A DNA stretch of 64,000 nucleotides from Camarhynchus parvulus. Lineage: Eukaryota > Chordata > Aves > Passeriformes > Thraupidae. The notes below the pieces were generated by a model. It saw nothing but the letters and a program-made list of their open reading frames with translations. It searched no databases and had not been told where the DNA came from. How positions within the stretch are numbered: position 1 is the stretch's first letter; each line of letters starts with the position of its first letter. The stretch spans positions 1 through 64,000 of the forward strand of contig NC_044574.1 of NCBI RefSeq assembly GCF_901933205.1, given 5' to 3'. A program made the position numbers and the translations under genes. This document shows positions 36,401-47,856 of the stretch, one piece after another.

Positions 36401-37156
36401 GTGTTGCTCTGATGATATGTTTTTAGCTGTGATACACAGGGTCTTCCATCCCTCAAGGCAATCCCCTCCCTATGTGTAGTTTGCAAAAACACCATTGTCC
36501 TGCTGTGCCTGTTGCCAGGAAAGGGTGTTTTAATCATTCTAGTATATCTATTACGAAATATTTTTGTCTTTTGAAATAAAAATAGCCAAGTCAGAACTCT
36601 GGGCTAACCTAACTCCTCTCCTTCCAAATGATATTTTATGTCAGTAAGTTGCCTGTGAATAATTTAAAAAAACCCCAACAACAAAACAACAACAAAAAGC
36701 CGAACCAAAACAAAAAACCAAAACAACAACAACAACAAAATTTTTGAACATTTTTTGCATGTTAAAATGAAACAGATTAAAGTTGATATAACAATAATTA
36801 TCTCCTGCAGCTAGTATTTGATACAGACAGTGCCAGGGAGGACAGCGTGATCACTAACAAGGTTAGGAAAGGATTTCTTCTCTTGTGCAACCATCACAGA
36901 TGTTACTTTTCTCCCAAGCATTTGAGATTTGCCCTAGGCAGCTGATAAATGCTCAGTTGGGTGGGCTGTTGCTTTATTGTCAGAACTTTCTCTTCCTGTT
37001 CTCATTTGCTGGTGACCCTTCTTAACTAATTTTTAAAGTGATTTAAAGTTTGCTTGATGAAAAACAACCATCAACCACTGCACAAATCTAAATATTCCAG
37101 CTATCTGGTAGAAAACCTTTTGATTCCCCAACTGCAAAAACGTTTTGAATTGTTCA
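36401..37156. other. Unassigned, with (CAA)n low-complexity tract
   Basis: At 36664-36741 there is an A-rich tract of AACAAC/AACAAA repeats, including five consecutive CAA triplets. No gene recognised. Confidence 0.6.
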
Positions 37157-37340
37157 TTTCCCAGGCTGCCCAGGAAAGTTGTGGCTGCCCTATCCCTGGA
37201 AGCGTTGAAGACTAGCTTGGACAGGACTTGGAGCAATCTGCTCTATGGGATGGTGTCCCTGCCCATGGCAGGGGGTTAGAATGAGATGAGCTTTGAGGTC
37301 CCTTCCAACCCAAACCATTTTGTGATTCTGTGACTTTTAA
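37157..37340 (+). mobile_element. CR1 LINE 3' fragment
   Basis: CCAGGCTGCCCAGGAAAGTT, CCCTGCCCATGGCAGGGGGT, TTCCAACCCAAACCATTTTG and tail TGATTCTGTGAC. Confidence 0.92.
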
Positions 37341-37636
37341 GGAACTACCGCAGGGGAAAGGGTGGAGAGAGATCCAAGGATGGATGGCATCTTGTGCTTT
37401 ATCTGCCTAGCTGGATGAAAACCCACATAAACTGCTGAGCACAGAAGCAGTTTGCTAAATCTGACGCCAGTGAAGAGAAATTCAACTGATATCTAAGAGG
37501 GAACAATTTCTCCAAGTTTATTTGCACCCTTACCCAATGTTTTTACTTTCTGTCTTTTGTGCAACAGACAGCTATGTTTGGCAAGAAAGGGGGGAGCAGA
37601 TGTTGTGAAAATAGAAGTACTGTTAACACTGATAAC

Positions 37637-38434
37637 TGCAAGTGAACACAAACAGATGTGAGGAGACACAAAGTAGAGGATGGGGTAAGATTTGACAGCA
37701 GATGCCAACCCCAGCCCTGAGCCGACTATATCTGGCTAATCCATGTGGGGTTTTAGAGCCATACCAGCAACACTTCCACTGGTTGGAACCTTTTGGCATC
37801 ACTTGGTGGGAGCAACTTGTGCTGGCAGCACCTGTGTGACTGTGCTGGGTTTGGGTAACCAGGCTTTGATCCGGGGGTGGCTCCTGTGAGGAGGTGTTGG
37901 AGCTTCCCTCCATGTCTGATGGAGCCATGGAGGGTGTGGGGTTGCAGAGACCCACTGCAGCTCATGAACACCCCATGGCAGAGCAGGGGGATGCCTGAAA
38001 GGAGGCTGTGCCCCCATGGGAAGCCCACACTGGAGCAGAGGCAGTGTGAGGAGTCCAACCCTGAGGAGGAAGGAGCACAGTGTCAATATGTGAGGGACTG
38101 AGCACAGCCCCATTCCCTGTCCCCCTGCACCATTTGGAACGAGGAGGGAGAGAAGTATGAGGAAAACTGAGCCTGGGAAGGAAGGAGGGGTAGGGGGAAA
38201 AGTGATTTAGGATTGGAGTTTATTTCTTGTTGCCCTGCTCTGATTGGATTGGTAATAAATTAAACTGATTTCCTCCATCTCTTCTGCCCATGACAGTAAC
38301 TGGCAACTGATCTCTTCCTGCCCTTATCCCAGCTATGAGCCTTTCATTGTATTTTCTTCTCCTGCCCAGCTGAGGAGGGGAGTGAGAGCAGTTTTAGGAG
38401 GCACCCGGTGTCCAGCCAGGGTAACCCCACCACA
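37637..38434 (+). mobile_element. Solo LTR, probable ERVL type
   Basis: The right end, AACCCCACCACA at 38434, with its upstream blocks (TTTCATTGTATTTTCTTCTC, CCAGCTGAGGAGGGGAGTGA, GTCCAGCCAGGGT) matches a common bird LTR as I remember it. AATAAA lies at about 38252. The best left end is TGCAAGTGAA at 37637, giving flanking pentamers ATAAC (37632-37636) and GTAAC (38435-38439), four of five identical. The GC-rich centre produces the 101-110-codon chance frames. No internal region. Confidence 0.7.
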
Positions 38435-38439
38435 GTAAC

Positions 38440-39521
38440 AATCCAGAGAGCAGTGTCATGCACTGCCTGTATCCTAAGCTGGCTGACTCTCAGAGCCAGA
38501 CTGGCTTTTCTGGCAGCACCTTGGGAAATGACTGGGTATCTGAATCCACAGATTCAGGGCATGCTGGCAGTTGTCTGTGTCCCAGGAATATAGATGTATG
38601 TAGAAATAGCCTCTCTATGCCTCCATTTCTGTATAGCCTACAAGGGATTTGCAACCTATTCCTCAACACTCACACCTTTTTGGTTTTGGTTGCCTTTGAA
38701 AACCAAGTCAGCCCACTCCAGCAGTTTTAAACTAAACCCAAGAGTTCATTCGCCTTGTTGAGGCCTCAAGCAGAAAAGGCAAAATCTCTGAGCAACAGTT
38801 TTGCTAGAGATAATTGACTGTCAAGAAAAACCCAGCTACTCTTTAGAATGTTTTCTTTCCTGTCTTCTCAACACCCTTTGTTATCCCAGTAACTCGCACA
38901 GAAATCACTAAGGCTCCCACCGAGAACCTCCCTCAGACAGGTAAATAACATTTGAATTTCTAAACACAAGTGAACTGTTTAAATTTGGTGAGCTGCCTCT
39001 TTCCACCCAGTCTGCTGTGTGTCTTTGCATTGCTGCACCTAAATCCTGGTCACCCTTTTGGAGGGAAAAATGTGAATAGTATCTTTTCCTCTTTTTTTTT
39101 TTTCTTTCACTAATAAATTCTCAACTGTTGACATCTTTCCTCACTCAAAACAATTTGTGTAAGTCAAGACACAATCATATTGCTGGAGACAGACCAAAGG
39201 TAACAGTTACCCAAGAACTGCAAACACTGTCAGGTTTCTCATGTCTTTTTCACTCTGTTAAAAATGAAAGGTCTGAAATTTTCATCCTTCCTGCTGCAAA
39301 GGATATCCTTGCTGTGTGTCCAATGGAGTTTGCTGCTTTGCCCACAAATTCAGAAGAGAATGACTTTTAACTTCTTTATTCTTCCTTGTTCAGGCCTTTG
39401 ATGTTACAAATTATGGCCCAGAAATCCTTGGAGATCACTAGCTTGTTTTCCAGGGTAGGAGGGTATCCTGTTTTTCAGTCGTCTTCTTTTTGGGGTTTTT
39501 TTTTTTTTGCTTACACAACTA
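38440..39521. other. Unassigned sequence
   Basis: No gene recognised. T-runs occur near 39091 and 39498. Confidence 0.4.
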
Positions 39522-39760
39522 GAATCATAAAATCCCAGAGTGGTTTGAGTGGGAAGGGATCTTAAATCTCATCCCACCCCTGCCCATGGTGTCCCCATGG
39601 CAGGGACACCTCCCACTGTCCCAGGCTGCCCCAGTGTCCAACCTGGCCTTGGGCACTGCCAGGGATCCAGGGGCAGTCCCAGCTGCTCTGGGCACCTGTG
39701 CCAGGGCCTCACACCTCACAGGGAACAATTTCTTTCCGTTTAGCTTCCTTGGTGGCTCAG
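39522..39760 (-). mobile_element. CR1 LINE 3' fragment
   Basis: On +: AGAATCATAAAATCCCAGAG, TGGTTTGAGTGGGAAGGGAT, GCCAGGGCCTCACACCTCAC and AACAATTTCTTTCCG. Confidence 0.9.
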
Positions 39761-39944
39761 AGCTCCATTCAGCCTTGAACAGTTCCTTTTCCCTCCCCTT
39801 TGCCTCGAGGTCTCCCTGTGCCTTGGGCCCACGCTCACAGGGTGTGGGGGGGCTGGGGGGGCATACCGAACCTAGGGGGACACAGCCCCACCTCTGAGGG
39901 GACCTTTTTGGGCTCACCTGGGGTACGGTGACACCCTGGGGTGC

Positions 39945-40542
39945 TGGTGGGACAGAACCCCAGCCAACCCGTGTCCATTGTTCATGTGGAGAGCCCAGCA
40001 TGGGCTGCTCCATCCCAGGGCACTGCCCGTGCCCTCTGTGGCACTGCTGGGGCACCTCCGGTGCAGGGGTAGCCCCAAGCCCCCAGTTCAGGATGGACAC
40101 TGAGGGGCTGCAACCTGCCCAGGGAATGGAACAGAGTTGAGGAAGGCTCTGGAGCACCAAGGGTGGCTGAGAGGGCTCAGCCTGGAGCAAAGGAGGCTCA
40201 AGGGGGGCCCTTGTGGCTCTGCACAGCTCCTGCCAGGAGGGGACAGCTGGGGGGGTCGGGCTCTGCTCCAGGGAACAGGGACAGGAGCAGAGGGAACGGC
40301 CTCAGGCTGGGCCAGGGGAGGCTCAGCTTGGACACCCGCAGGAATTCCTTCCTGGAAAGGGTGGTCAGGCCTCGGCAGGGGCTGCCCAGGGAGGTGGTGG
40401 AGCCTCCATCGTCCCTGGAGGTGCCCAAGGAAGGCCTGGATGTGGCACTCGGTGCTCTGGTCTGTCGGACAAGGTGGGGGTGTCACAGGTTGGACTGGGT
40501 GATCCTGGAGGGCTTTTCCTACCCCAATGATTCTGTTTCTGT
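39945..40542 (+). mobile_element. CR1 copy just upstream of ATRN
   Basis: CR1 body and 3' end, finishing CCCCAATGATTCTGTTTCTG. It shares the CTCAGCCTGGAGCAAAGGAG, GGAACAGGGACAGGAGCAGA and CAGGAATTCCTTCCTGGAAA blocks with the copies at 13.7 kb and 61.7 kb. It lacks the 30-bp minisatellite found in those. From 40173 on it is part of the duplication shared with intron 1. The long frames here translate the repeat. Confidence 0.9.
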
Positions 40543-40818
40543 TACTCCTATTGCTCCTTTCACTGGGGCATTGCTGGTGTTGTATCTGTGCCAGCTGCTG
40601 CTTTCTCACCTGTAATATTTAACTAATGGGGAGCAGTAAAGGGGCTTTAATTTTACGGCTCAGTTTTAAATCGACTAATTTCCTGGGAAATGCCACTTCA
40701 TGGTTTGAGAATTGCCATGTGCTTTAAACTGTGCTTGTTAACCTTGCCGAGATGAGAAACTCGCCGCTGAGCGAGGAGCTCTGCAGCTGTAGCACCTAAC
40801 CAAGAACTGCTACACTGG
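40173..40818 (+). repeat. Segmental duplication, promoter-side copy
   Basis: About 640 bp nearly identical, in the same orientation, to 61729-62382. The first 370 bp are the 3' part of a CR1; the last 270 bp (from about 40543) are single-copy-looking DNA leading into the ATRN 5' flank. By eye there is one 3-base indel at the start, then about 450 bp without a difference, then about seven substitutions (for example GAGCAGTAAA versus GAGCGGTAAA, GCCGAGATG versus GCTGAGATG). Homology fades after AACTGCT, 40811. Confidence 0.92.
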
Positions 40819-40882
40819 AAACAGCACGCAAGGGCACGGACCCTGTGACTGCGAGTCCCTGACCCGCCCCCTCCACGCCGCC

Positions 40883-40897
40883 ATGAGCGCGCCGTGA
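40883..40897 (+). promoter_or_regulatory. Upstream ORF with strong Kozak context
   Basis: GCCGCCATGA gives a near-perfect initiation context, followed by three codons and TGA. If the transcript starts upstream of 40883, this minimal uORF would lie 79 nt before the ATRN start and could damp translation. Its stop overlaps the first bases of the CRE, so a start site downstream of the CRE would leave it untranscribed. Confidence 0.4.
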
Positions 40898-40902
40898 CGT
40901 CA
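40895..40902 (+). promoter_or_regulatory. Consensus CRE (TGACGTCA)
   Basis: Perfect 8-bp palindromic CREB/ATF site, 75 bp upstream of the first ATRN ATG and within a CpG island, the usual setting of functional CREs. It suggests cAMP/CREB-responsive or ATF control. Function is inferred. Confidence 0.6.
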
Positions 40903-40976
40903 CTGGTCCCGCCCTCCCGGTTCCCCCCCCACTCGCGGCCACCGTAGCGGGATCGGCGGAGGCCCCGCGGCGGCCG

Positions 40977-41275
40977 ATGGTCCGCGTTGTGCCGCCGCCC
41001 CCCGCCCGCCCCGCTCCGACCCGGCAGCGGCCGCAGATGGCGCGGCGGGGACCGGGCAGGCAGGGCGGGAGGTCACCGGCACCGCCGCCGCTGCTGGCGC
41101 TGCTGCTGCTGTTGGTGCTGGGCCCCGCCGCCGCCGGCGGCGAAGAGGTGGCGGTCTCTAAGGAATGCGACAAGCCGTGCGCCAACGGCGGGCGGTGCCA
41201 GCCGGGCACCGGGCAGTGCGAGTGCCAGCCTGGCTGGGTGGGCGACCAGTGCCAGCACTGCGGGGGGCGCTTCAG
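40977..41275 (+). CDS. ATRN: ATRN (attractin) first coding exon
   Basis: Attractin is a large type I membrane glycoprotein (EGF-like, CUB, kelch, C-type lectin, PSI and laminin-EGF modules) that acts with melanocortin signalling in pigmentation (mahogany in mouse) and in myelin maintenance. This exon encodes about 100 residues: a proline/arginine-rich start, a hydrophobic signal core (residues 38-53, mostly Leu), then the first EGF-like module with cysteines at 64, 68, 74, 81, 83, 92 and 95. The CxHCGGRFR end, where exon 1 stops before the CUB domain, matches ATRN better than ATRNL1, whose first module is more divergent. The exon ends within an Arg codon (AG|G, phase 2) at a good donor, CAG|GTGAGC. 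A second in-frame ATG at 41037 (residue 21) would give a more ordinary signal peptide; both ATGs have G at +4 and C at -3. Only this exon lies in the window. Confidence 0.93.
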
Positions 41276-43695
41276 GTGAGCCCCCGCGGGGCGGGGGGCG
41301 GGGACGTGCCCTGCGGTGGGACACGGAGCGCGGGGACGCGGCGGGTCCGTGTGGACGGGGCTCGGGGCTGGTTCAGGAGTGAGGGGCTAGGTTTGGGGTA
41401 CGGGGATGAAAGTCTGGTTCAAGTGAGGGGCTGGTTTGGATGGGGAGTTCGTTTGGACCGTGGCGATCGGGCTGGTTTGGGGTACCGAGGGGAGAGTGTG
41501 GCAGCCACATCAGGGATGGGCGGCAGGGACAGAGCAGGGGAGGAAGGAGAAGACACGGCAGTGGCTCGGGGCCCGGGTCAGGTTGCCCTAAGGGGCACTT
41601 GAGGGCAGTAGGGAGGTGGGTACGAGGAGCAGGTTTGGGCACTCAGATGGGATAGGAGGCTGAGGAGGGTCCAGGGGTGAGTGAGGGCAGCAGGGTCGTG
41701 GTGCAAGGGGAAGGGCGGGTGACAGTAAAGGTGAGGGGCGGGACCAGGTGACGTGAAAGGTGAGCGGTAGATGGAAGTGACAGCAAGGGTGAGTAGCAGG
41801 TCAAGGGAACGGTGAGGGACGCTCAGGTGATGATAAAGGCAAGGGACAGGTGCGGGTGACAGTGAGGATGCAACTGTTAGGGCAGGATAGGAGCATCTTG
41901 AGAGGACAGTAGGGGCTGGGTCTCTGGGCAGTGAAGGTGTGAGCATGGGCCTGATTCAGGGGGATGTGGGTGTAAAGGGATAGGCAGGAGTCACGAAGGG
42001 GGACAGAAGGGATTTGGATGCAGAGGGAGAGGTGAGTGTGCAGAAACAGGCTTGAGGGGCGACAGTGTGGAAGGCTTGGTCTGGAGGTCCCCAGAGGAGG
42101 TGAGTGGTTGGGCTTCCTGGGGGAGCTCTCAGAGCAATGGGATGTGGATGTTTAGTGCCCCAGTTGGTGAGTACAGGATGTTTGTTATGCAGAGAGGCAC
42201 CTCTAAGGGGGCTGAATTTTTCATGTTGGTTGGCTGGGGTTGCACAGGAGCAGGGATGTGGTTGTAGGGCACTGGATCAGTGGGGGTCTGGGTTTGATGG
42301 ATTGCAGAGCCAGGAACATGTTGGGTTTAAGTTTTAGTAGGTCCAGACAGAAAGTAAAGCTGGAGGGGAGTGGGTATGGGGATTTATTTTTGGCAGCAGG
42401 GTTAGGTTTGGGAACTTATAAATGGAAGTATAAGAATGGTGGGTGAATGGGGATGGCTTTGTGTGTGGATGTGGAGCCGATGGAAGCAGTGAGGAGCAGG
42501 TGGACAGAGGAGGACAGCGTGGGTGTGGGGAGAAGGACTAATGTGTGCATGGGACTAGATCACACTTAGAACAGGTTGGAAGAGAAGGGTGTGCAAGTGG
42601 GTGTTAGGGCAGTGTGGAGACTCTAGAGGTGTTTGGAGGGGGGGTTGAGGAAGCTCCTCTTGGCAGATCAGCAGGTGCTGGTTTTGGTTAAAGGTTATTT
42701 CAGGAGAAGTAGGTGCAGGGGAGAGAAGCAGTATCCTTATGGGAGTAGCTGGCATTTGGGAGGCTCATTGTCTGGAGGTGTAATGCTGCTGGCTTTGGGG
42801 GAGGGACAGTGGGAATAGCAGCCTGGTGGGAAAAAGCTTCTGGGCTTGTGAGGAGACAAGACTGGGCAGTGGGAGGGGATTGAACAGGATGGAGGGTATT
42901 GGGAGAGTCCTGCTACTTGAGAGTATTTTTTTTTTTGAGGAAAAAAAGGCTAAAGGAGGGCTCTGGGCAGGGGGATGGAATTCTCTGGCTCTGCACTGGT
43001 CCAGGCCAAGTGCAAACAACTGTGTGTGGGAATGAGGGGTGTCTGCACAGGACAGTGATTTTTGGCCTATATGCTGATGGAAAGTGCGTTTCTGCAGTGC
43101 TGGGGCCAGCTCTTCTGGTGTTGAGTTACTTGGTTGGGTTGTGTGTCTGAGGTGTATCCCACTGGATGAGAAAATGAAAATCTTCATAGGAATAGGCTAA
43201 GGATGCTCCCTGGCTTCTGTATTATGGCAAGGATTTATTTCTGTAAGATGGTTACCTGCCTTGGATTCGTCAGCTGTGTCAGTGAGAGAGCCAGTGTGTG
43301 TGTCTGCATGCATTAGGTGAATTCCCTGGCAGGGCTGATTCCTGGAAAAGAAGGAAATGAGAAAAGGATGATTGTCCTAGGCAGTGACTGCTTTCTTGGG
43401 GAGTTGCTGAAAGTACCAAGCACCCTTCGATGATGTTCCTTACTGATTTGGGAGGAGGGTAACTGTCTATATAACCTGAACTCATGGAAGAAAAATACTT
43501 TAATTTTTCTATTCATATTTATTGTCAGTCTGTAGATGTGTGTGTATTGCAAACAGTTTGAATGGAGTTTTGTATAGAAACAATTCCAGGCTAGGCAAGC
43601 CCTGGAAGTCCGGACCTGCCTTTTTAATGTCTTTTTGCCACTGTCATGGAAAGTATTTTCTTTTAGCTGGGAGAATGCTTTAAGGAATAGCCTCA

Positions 43696-44168
43696 TGTAG
43701 CAGTCTCTATGGACACAAGCAAGGCTCCTTGGAAGAATTGAATCAGCATTTTACTCCCTCACTTCCTAACTCCCACCCTAGAGCATATCCCTGTAACCCT
43801 ATAAGTTAAGACTTTAACCCCTTGCCATTAGTCCAAATCTCAATCCTCCTAAAACCTATAAAAGGGGGACATTTTAGCCCACTTGTGGGAACGAGTGCTG
43901 AACAGTCTCTTCGCATCAATAAAGTCATCCCTGCAGAATCTCCGTCGCCTCTTCTCCTCTCTCTCGTCCACTGTGCCTCTCGCCCTGGGCTAACCCCACC
44001 AAGCAAGCAAGCTGAAATCCCGAGCTGAATCTCACTAGAGCTGACAATCACCTATGCTTGCTAGCAATAGCCCTGAAGCCACGCCGAGCTGTGCCGAGTC
44101 CTCAAGAGTTCTGTTCTCAAGGAGAACAGAGCTCCTGAAGTTAGCTAAAGCAGCACAGAAGCCTTATT
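43696..44168 (+). mobile_element. LTR-like element with TATA box and poly(A) signal
   Basis: A TATAAAAG at 43857-43864 is followed 54 bp later by AATAAA at 43918-43923 and a pyrimidine-rich stretch, the compact U3-R-U5 order of a retroviral LTR. The block starts TGTAGCAG directly after AATAGCCTCAT (43686-43696), and that same 11-mer recurs at 44169-44179. The right edge lacks a CA end, and an 11-bp repeat is too long for an LTR target duplication. The outer boundaries are therefore tentative; the promoter/poly(A) core is the firm part. Confidence 0.55.
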
Positions 44169-45478
44169 AATAGCCTCATACCTGTTACTCTCTTGAAGAA
44201 ACTCAGGATATTTGTGGTTTTAAGGGGACTTGATTTGAGAGACTTCTTTTCCAAATAGTAATGCCAAGTAAAAAAAAGAATTGGTATATATTCACTGCTA
44301 ATAGAACCTCAATTTTTATCCTCTTACCTGTTTTGATAAAACTTTTTTTCTTTCTCACATATAATTCTAGTCTAAAATGTAGCCTGAAGATATAATACAT
44401 GTTTTTCTCTGTAGATGGTTTGTCTGTTTATTAGTTTATTAAGGAGTTGGAATTTCTAGTAATGTTTTTAAACTTGGAGCTCTGAGAAATGCGAACAAGC
44501 AGTGTTCATAGTTTTGCAGTCATGTATCTTCTTTCACATCCCTTGAGTTTGCTCTGTCTCCTGTCAGAATTGGCTCCGCAGGAGGTTTTTGTTTGGTTCA
44601 CGGTTGTCAAGAGTTTGGCTTTAAAGGACTTAATGTGTTATTAGATGCTGTAGGTACAAATGGGAAGTAGAAGAGCAGGTGAAAATTATTTTCTAAGCGC
44701 AGTGTATTCTATGTGCTTATCAGCTGGACTGAGAGATGTAATTAAATTTGGCATGTTAATCATCCTATCTTATCTAGATGTATATGATGACTGTATTTGT
44801 GGCATTGACTGTTTTCATTTACACTGTAAAGTTACACCTTGTGCTTCACTAACCTACTGACCTCTCACATCTTCTGTTCACAGTGAAGGATGAACATTGT
44901 AGCATCGAGTTGCAGTCTTCTAATATTCGGTTTCCCTTTTTCCCTGGGAAATCTTTTTTTTTAGACTGCAGCTAGATGTATGAGTAACACACTCCAGATC
45001 AGTGATGCTTTTTAGAGGTGGAAGGCTGATTTAGGAAGGACTTCAGGTGACTTTTTTCTAAGAACCAGCCACTTTAGTTGTTCAAAGATAAAAATCTTGG
45101 TGTTAATGGAAGCTAAAACAGAAAACACAGAATGTGCCTGATGTGCTTGTGTCTTCTATTTCAGTGTAAGCCTCCAGAGGGCTCTGGGCTGGCTGGAGGC
45201 TGCCGTGGGCTTCCAGCTGCCATGATATGGGCAGGAGAGGAGCTGCTGCTGGGAGGGATGGGAAATTCCCTAGTCACAGAGCTGCAGTAGCATCCTGAGA
45301 TAGCATTTGGAGCAGTGGGAGCTTCAAACTTGAGAGTGAAATTAGCAGCATTGATTATTGTACAATCAAAAAGAGGCTGCATACTTTGTTAACAGACTCT
45401 TCAAAGCATTGTCTGCAGCTCACTGACTCAACCTCTCATCCTGCCTAAACTGAGTTGTCAGGCAGCTGTCTAATTAGC

Positions 45479-45893
45479 AGATGGAATTGAAGGTGGAAAG
45501 CCCTCTAAGATCATCCAGTCCAGCTGCCCCCCAGCACTGCCAAGACCGCCACTAACCATACCCACATGCTTTTGAACACTTCCAGGGACAGGAACTCAGC
45601 CACTTTCCTGGGCAGTCTGCTCCAGTGCCTGGCCAAGCTTTCCATGCAGACATTTTCCCAGGTATCCAGTCTAACCCCTGCACCAAAAGTGCAACTTGAG
45701 GCCATTTCCTCTTGGTCCTGTCTCTTGTTCCCTGGGAGCAGAACTCGACTCCCCCTGGCTGCACCCTTCTGTCCGTGAGTTCTAAGGAGTGAATGAGAAT
45801 GGCTCTTCTCATTCTAACCCTGAGTTTTTCCAGGCTGAGCCCTCCCAGCTCCCCCAGCTGCTCCTCACCAGACAAGGCAAGCAAAGCACAGAG
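45479..45893 (-). mobile_element. CR1 fragment, older subfamily
   Basis: On +: AAGATCATCCAGTCCAGCTG, CCCCAGCACTGCCAAGACCG, CAACTTGAGGCCATTTCCTC and TTTCCAGGCTGAGCCCTCCC. Related to the split copy at 7899-8822. Confidence 0.88.
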
Positions 45894-46901
45894 CAAGAAA
45901 TGACCTCTGGTTCGCTTCCATTTATTATCCTGAGATTGTAGAGGGTTGGATTAACAAATTCAGGATAATGATTGACTTATTGAACAGTTAGTGTATGTGG
46001 ATTGTGTATGTAGGCTCACTGATGGGCAGTTTGATGTTTGATTGTAACTGAAAATAATATTTTGACTATATAATGAAATACCAAATTATTCCAGGAATAT
46101 GGATTTTGTGTGTAAAGGCACTAGTGCTCCTTTCATGGTAATACTCTTTTTGTGGTGGGAGATGGCAAATACTAAGCAGGACTTAACCATGCAACCTGAC
46201 AGTTGTGGAGTAAAAAACAGATTAGAGTGTATCCTTTAAACTCCCTTTTTAGTAATATAATGGGAGCAGTTACGTGTTGCTGATTAAATGTTATGAAGGA
46301 CTTGGTGGTAATAGAGTGTGCTTGGCCAAAGAATATTACAGTGAATAGGAATTTTATCGCTAGGTTTGTGTAAATCACTACCTGAGAGAGTTGTGAGCTG
46401 GAAAAGAACGATCACAATTCTCTTTGTTAAATAAATAGGAACTTCTGGTCAAAAGCTTAAATACAAACTGTTGTCTTTAAGAAGCTACCTGAGGCAGTTT
46501 GTAGATTTAGGAAGGTCAGGAAGATGCTTAATAGATCCAAAGATGTTGGCAATTTGAATCAAATCGGTTTAAGTGCATCAAATTAGATCTGGGGCCTGCA
46601 TTTGTGTCTGATCCCCATTCTGTTCCTCCCTTTTCATTAGGGTATTATTGTGCTTTAAAATGATTTTCTCTTCCATGCTGCTTAATGAAAGACTTGCTCA
46701 AACACTGTGCACTGGTAAAAAAGAAGCTATTTGAGTAAGAAATACTTAAACATCACCAATTTTAATGAATGCACTGAGAAAAAAAGAACAGTTATATGTT
46801 TTTATTTAGTTCTTGGAGGTATGTGTGGATATCCTCATGAATGCGTATCTTTATTTCCGTCTATCCACACATGTATATAATATATAAATATTACCTATTT
46901 T
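45894..46901. other. Intronic AT-rich sequence
   Basis: No exon or repeat family recognised. Confidence 0.4.
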
Positions 46902-46988
46902 GTGGCTTGGAGCAACCTGGTCTAGTGGAAGGTGAAGGAGGTCTTTGAGGTGCTTTCCCACCCAGAGCATTCCATGATTTTGTTTAAA
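46902..46988 (+). mobile_element. CR1 3' stub
   Basis: GGCTTGGAGCAACCTGGTCT, AGTGGAAGGTG, then a deletion of the CCCTGCCCATGG block, and CCATGATTTTG tail. Confidence 0.85.
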
Positions 46989-47692
46989 TGATCTGTTCAT
47001 TGAGAAACTCATGGGTAATATTTAATCTGAATTCTTTGTTATTGTTCCTCTCACTGTTTTATTGGACAACCTGATATTTTACCAGGGCTGTTTTAAGAAC
47101 TAAACTTCACCTGTGAAATAATTCAGTATTTTTGAAATATCTGAGTTGTTCTGCAGTTTTTGCCATGCACTAAACGAGCCACATAAATATTTGACTTGCA
47201 GGAGGTTTTGTTAATGTTTGCAATAAGCTCACTGCCTATTTTCAGTCTGCTTTATAGTAAGGAGGCAGTAGTGCAAAATTCAGAGCAGTCAGACAAAACA
47301 GCTCATGCTGGATCCTCCCCATCATCTCTGCCTCACAAACATCCAGTGCCTTGCCTGCTGGAGCTTTAGTGGCTGGAATTATTGAACGCTCCATGTGTGA
47401 GAGAGAGACGTCCTGTCCTGTTCCTGTCTTCCTGCTGAGCACGTCTGAGCATGAGACCTCCTGAAACAGAGCAGATGAAGGATAACATTCCTGTGCCTGC
47501 CAAATCCAGGAACATATCACTGACTTGGACTTAGAACGCCTCCTTATCTGCAGCGGTCACCATTTGTCTCATTTCTCTGTTTCTGTAAGGATCAGGGAAT
47601 ACCTGCCTGAGTCCCTTAGCACTTGTCTGACACTGCTCTAGATTTTTACAGTATTTCAGTCTCAGTTGTTCCTTCCGTTTTGGATGCAAAGT

Positions 47693-47856
47693 AATCACAG
47701 AATGGTTTGAGTTGGAAGGAACCTTAAAGCTCTTCTCATTCTAACCCCCTGCCGTGGACAGGGATACCTTCTGCTAGACCAGGTTGCTCCAAGCCCTGTC
47801 CAGCCTGATCTTGAGCATTTCCAGGAATGGGGCAGCCACAGTTTCCCTTGGAAACG
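47693..47856 (-). mobile_element. CR1 3' fragment
   Basis: On +: AATCACAGAATGGTTTGAGT, GGAAGGAACCTTAAAGCTCT, CCAAGCCCTGTCCAGCCTGA and GGGGCAGCCACAGTTTCCC. Confidence 0.92.

Larger units (their letters stand above)
40850..41360 (+). promoter_or_regulatory. ATRN CpG-island promoter
   Basis: Dense CpG block around the first ATRN exon without a TATA box. GC-box-like sequences occur at about 40863-40870 and 40907-40914, and a perfect CRE at 40895-40902. The transcription start is not visible from sequence, but should lie between the duplication end and the start codon at 40977. CpG density falls off within intron 1 after about 41360. Confidence 0.75.

Noticed and set aside
40987..41602. Alternative frames (131 and 145 codons +, 137 and 83 minus) over the ATRN exon
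   Set aside because: Shadow frames of the GC-rich exon. Only the frame from 40977/41037 carries the EGF module and meets a proper donor.
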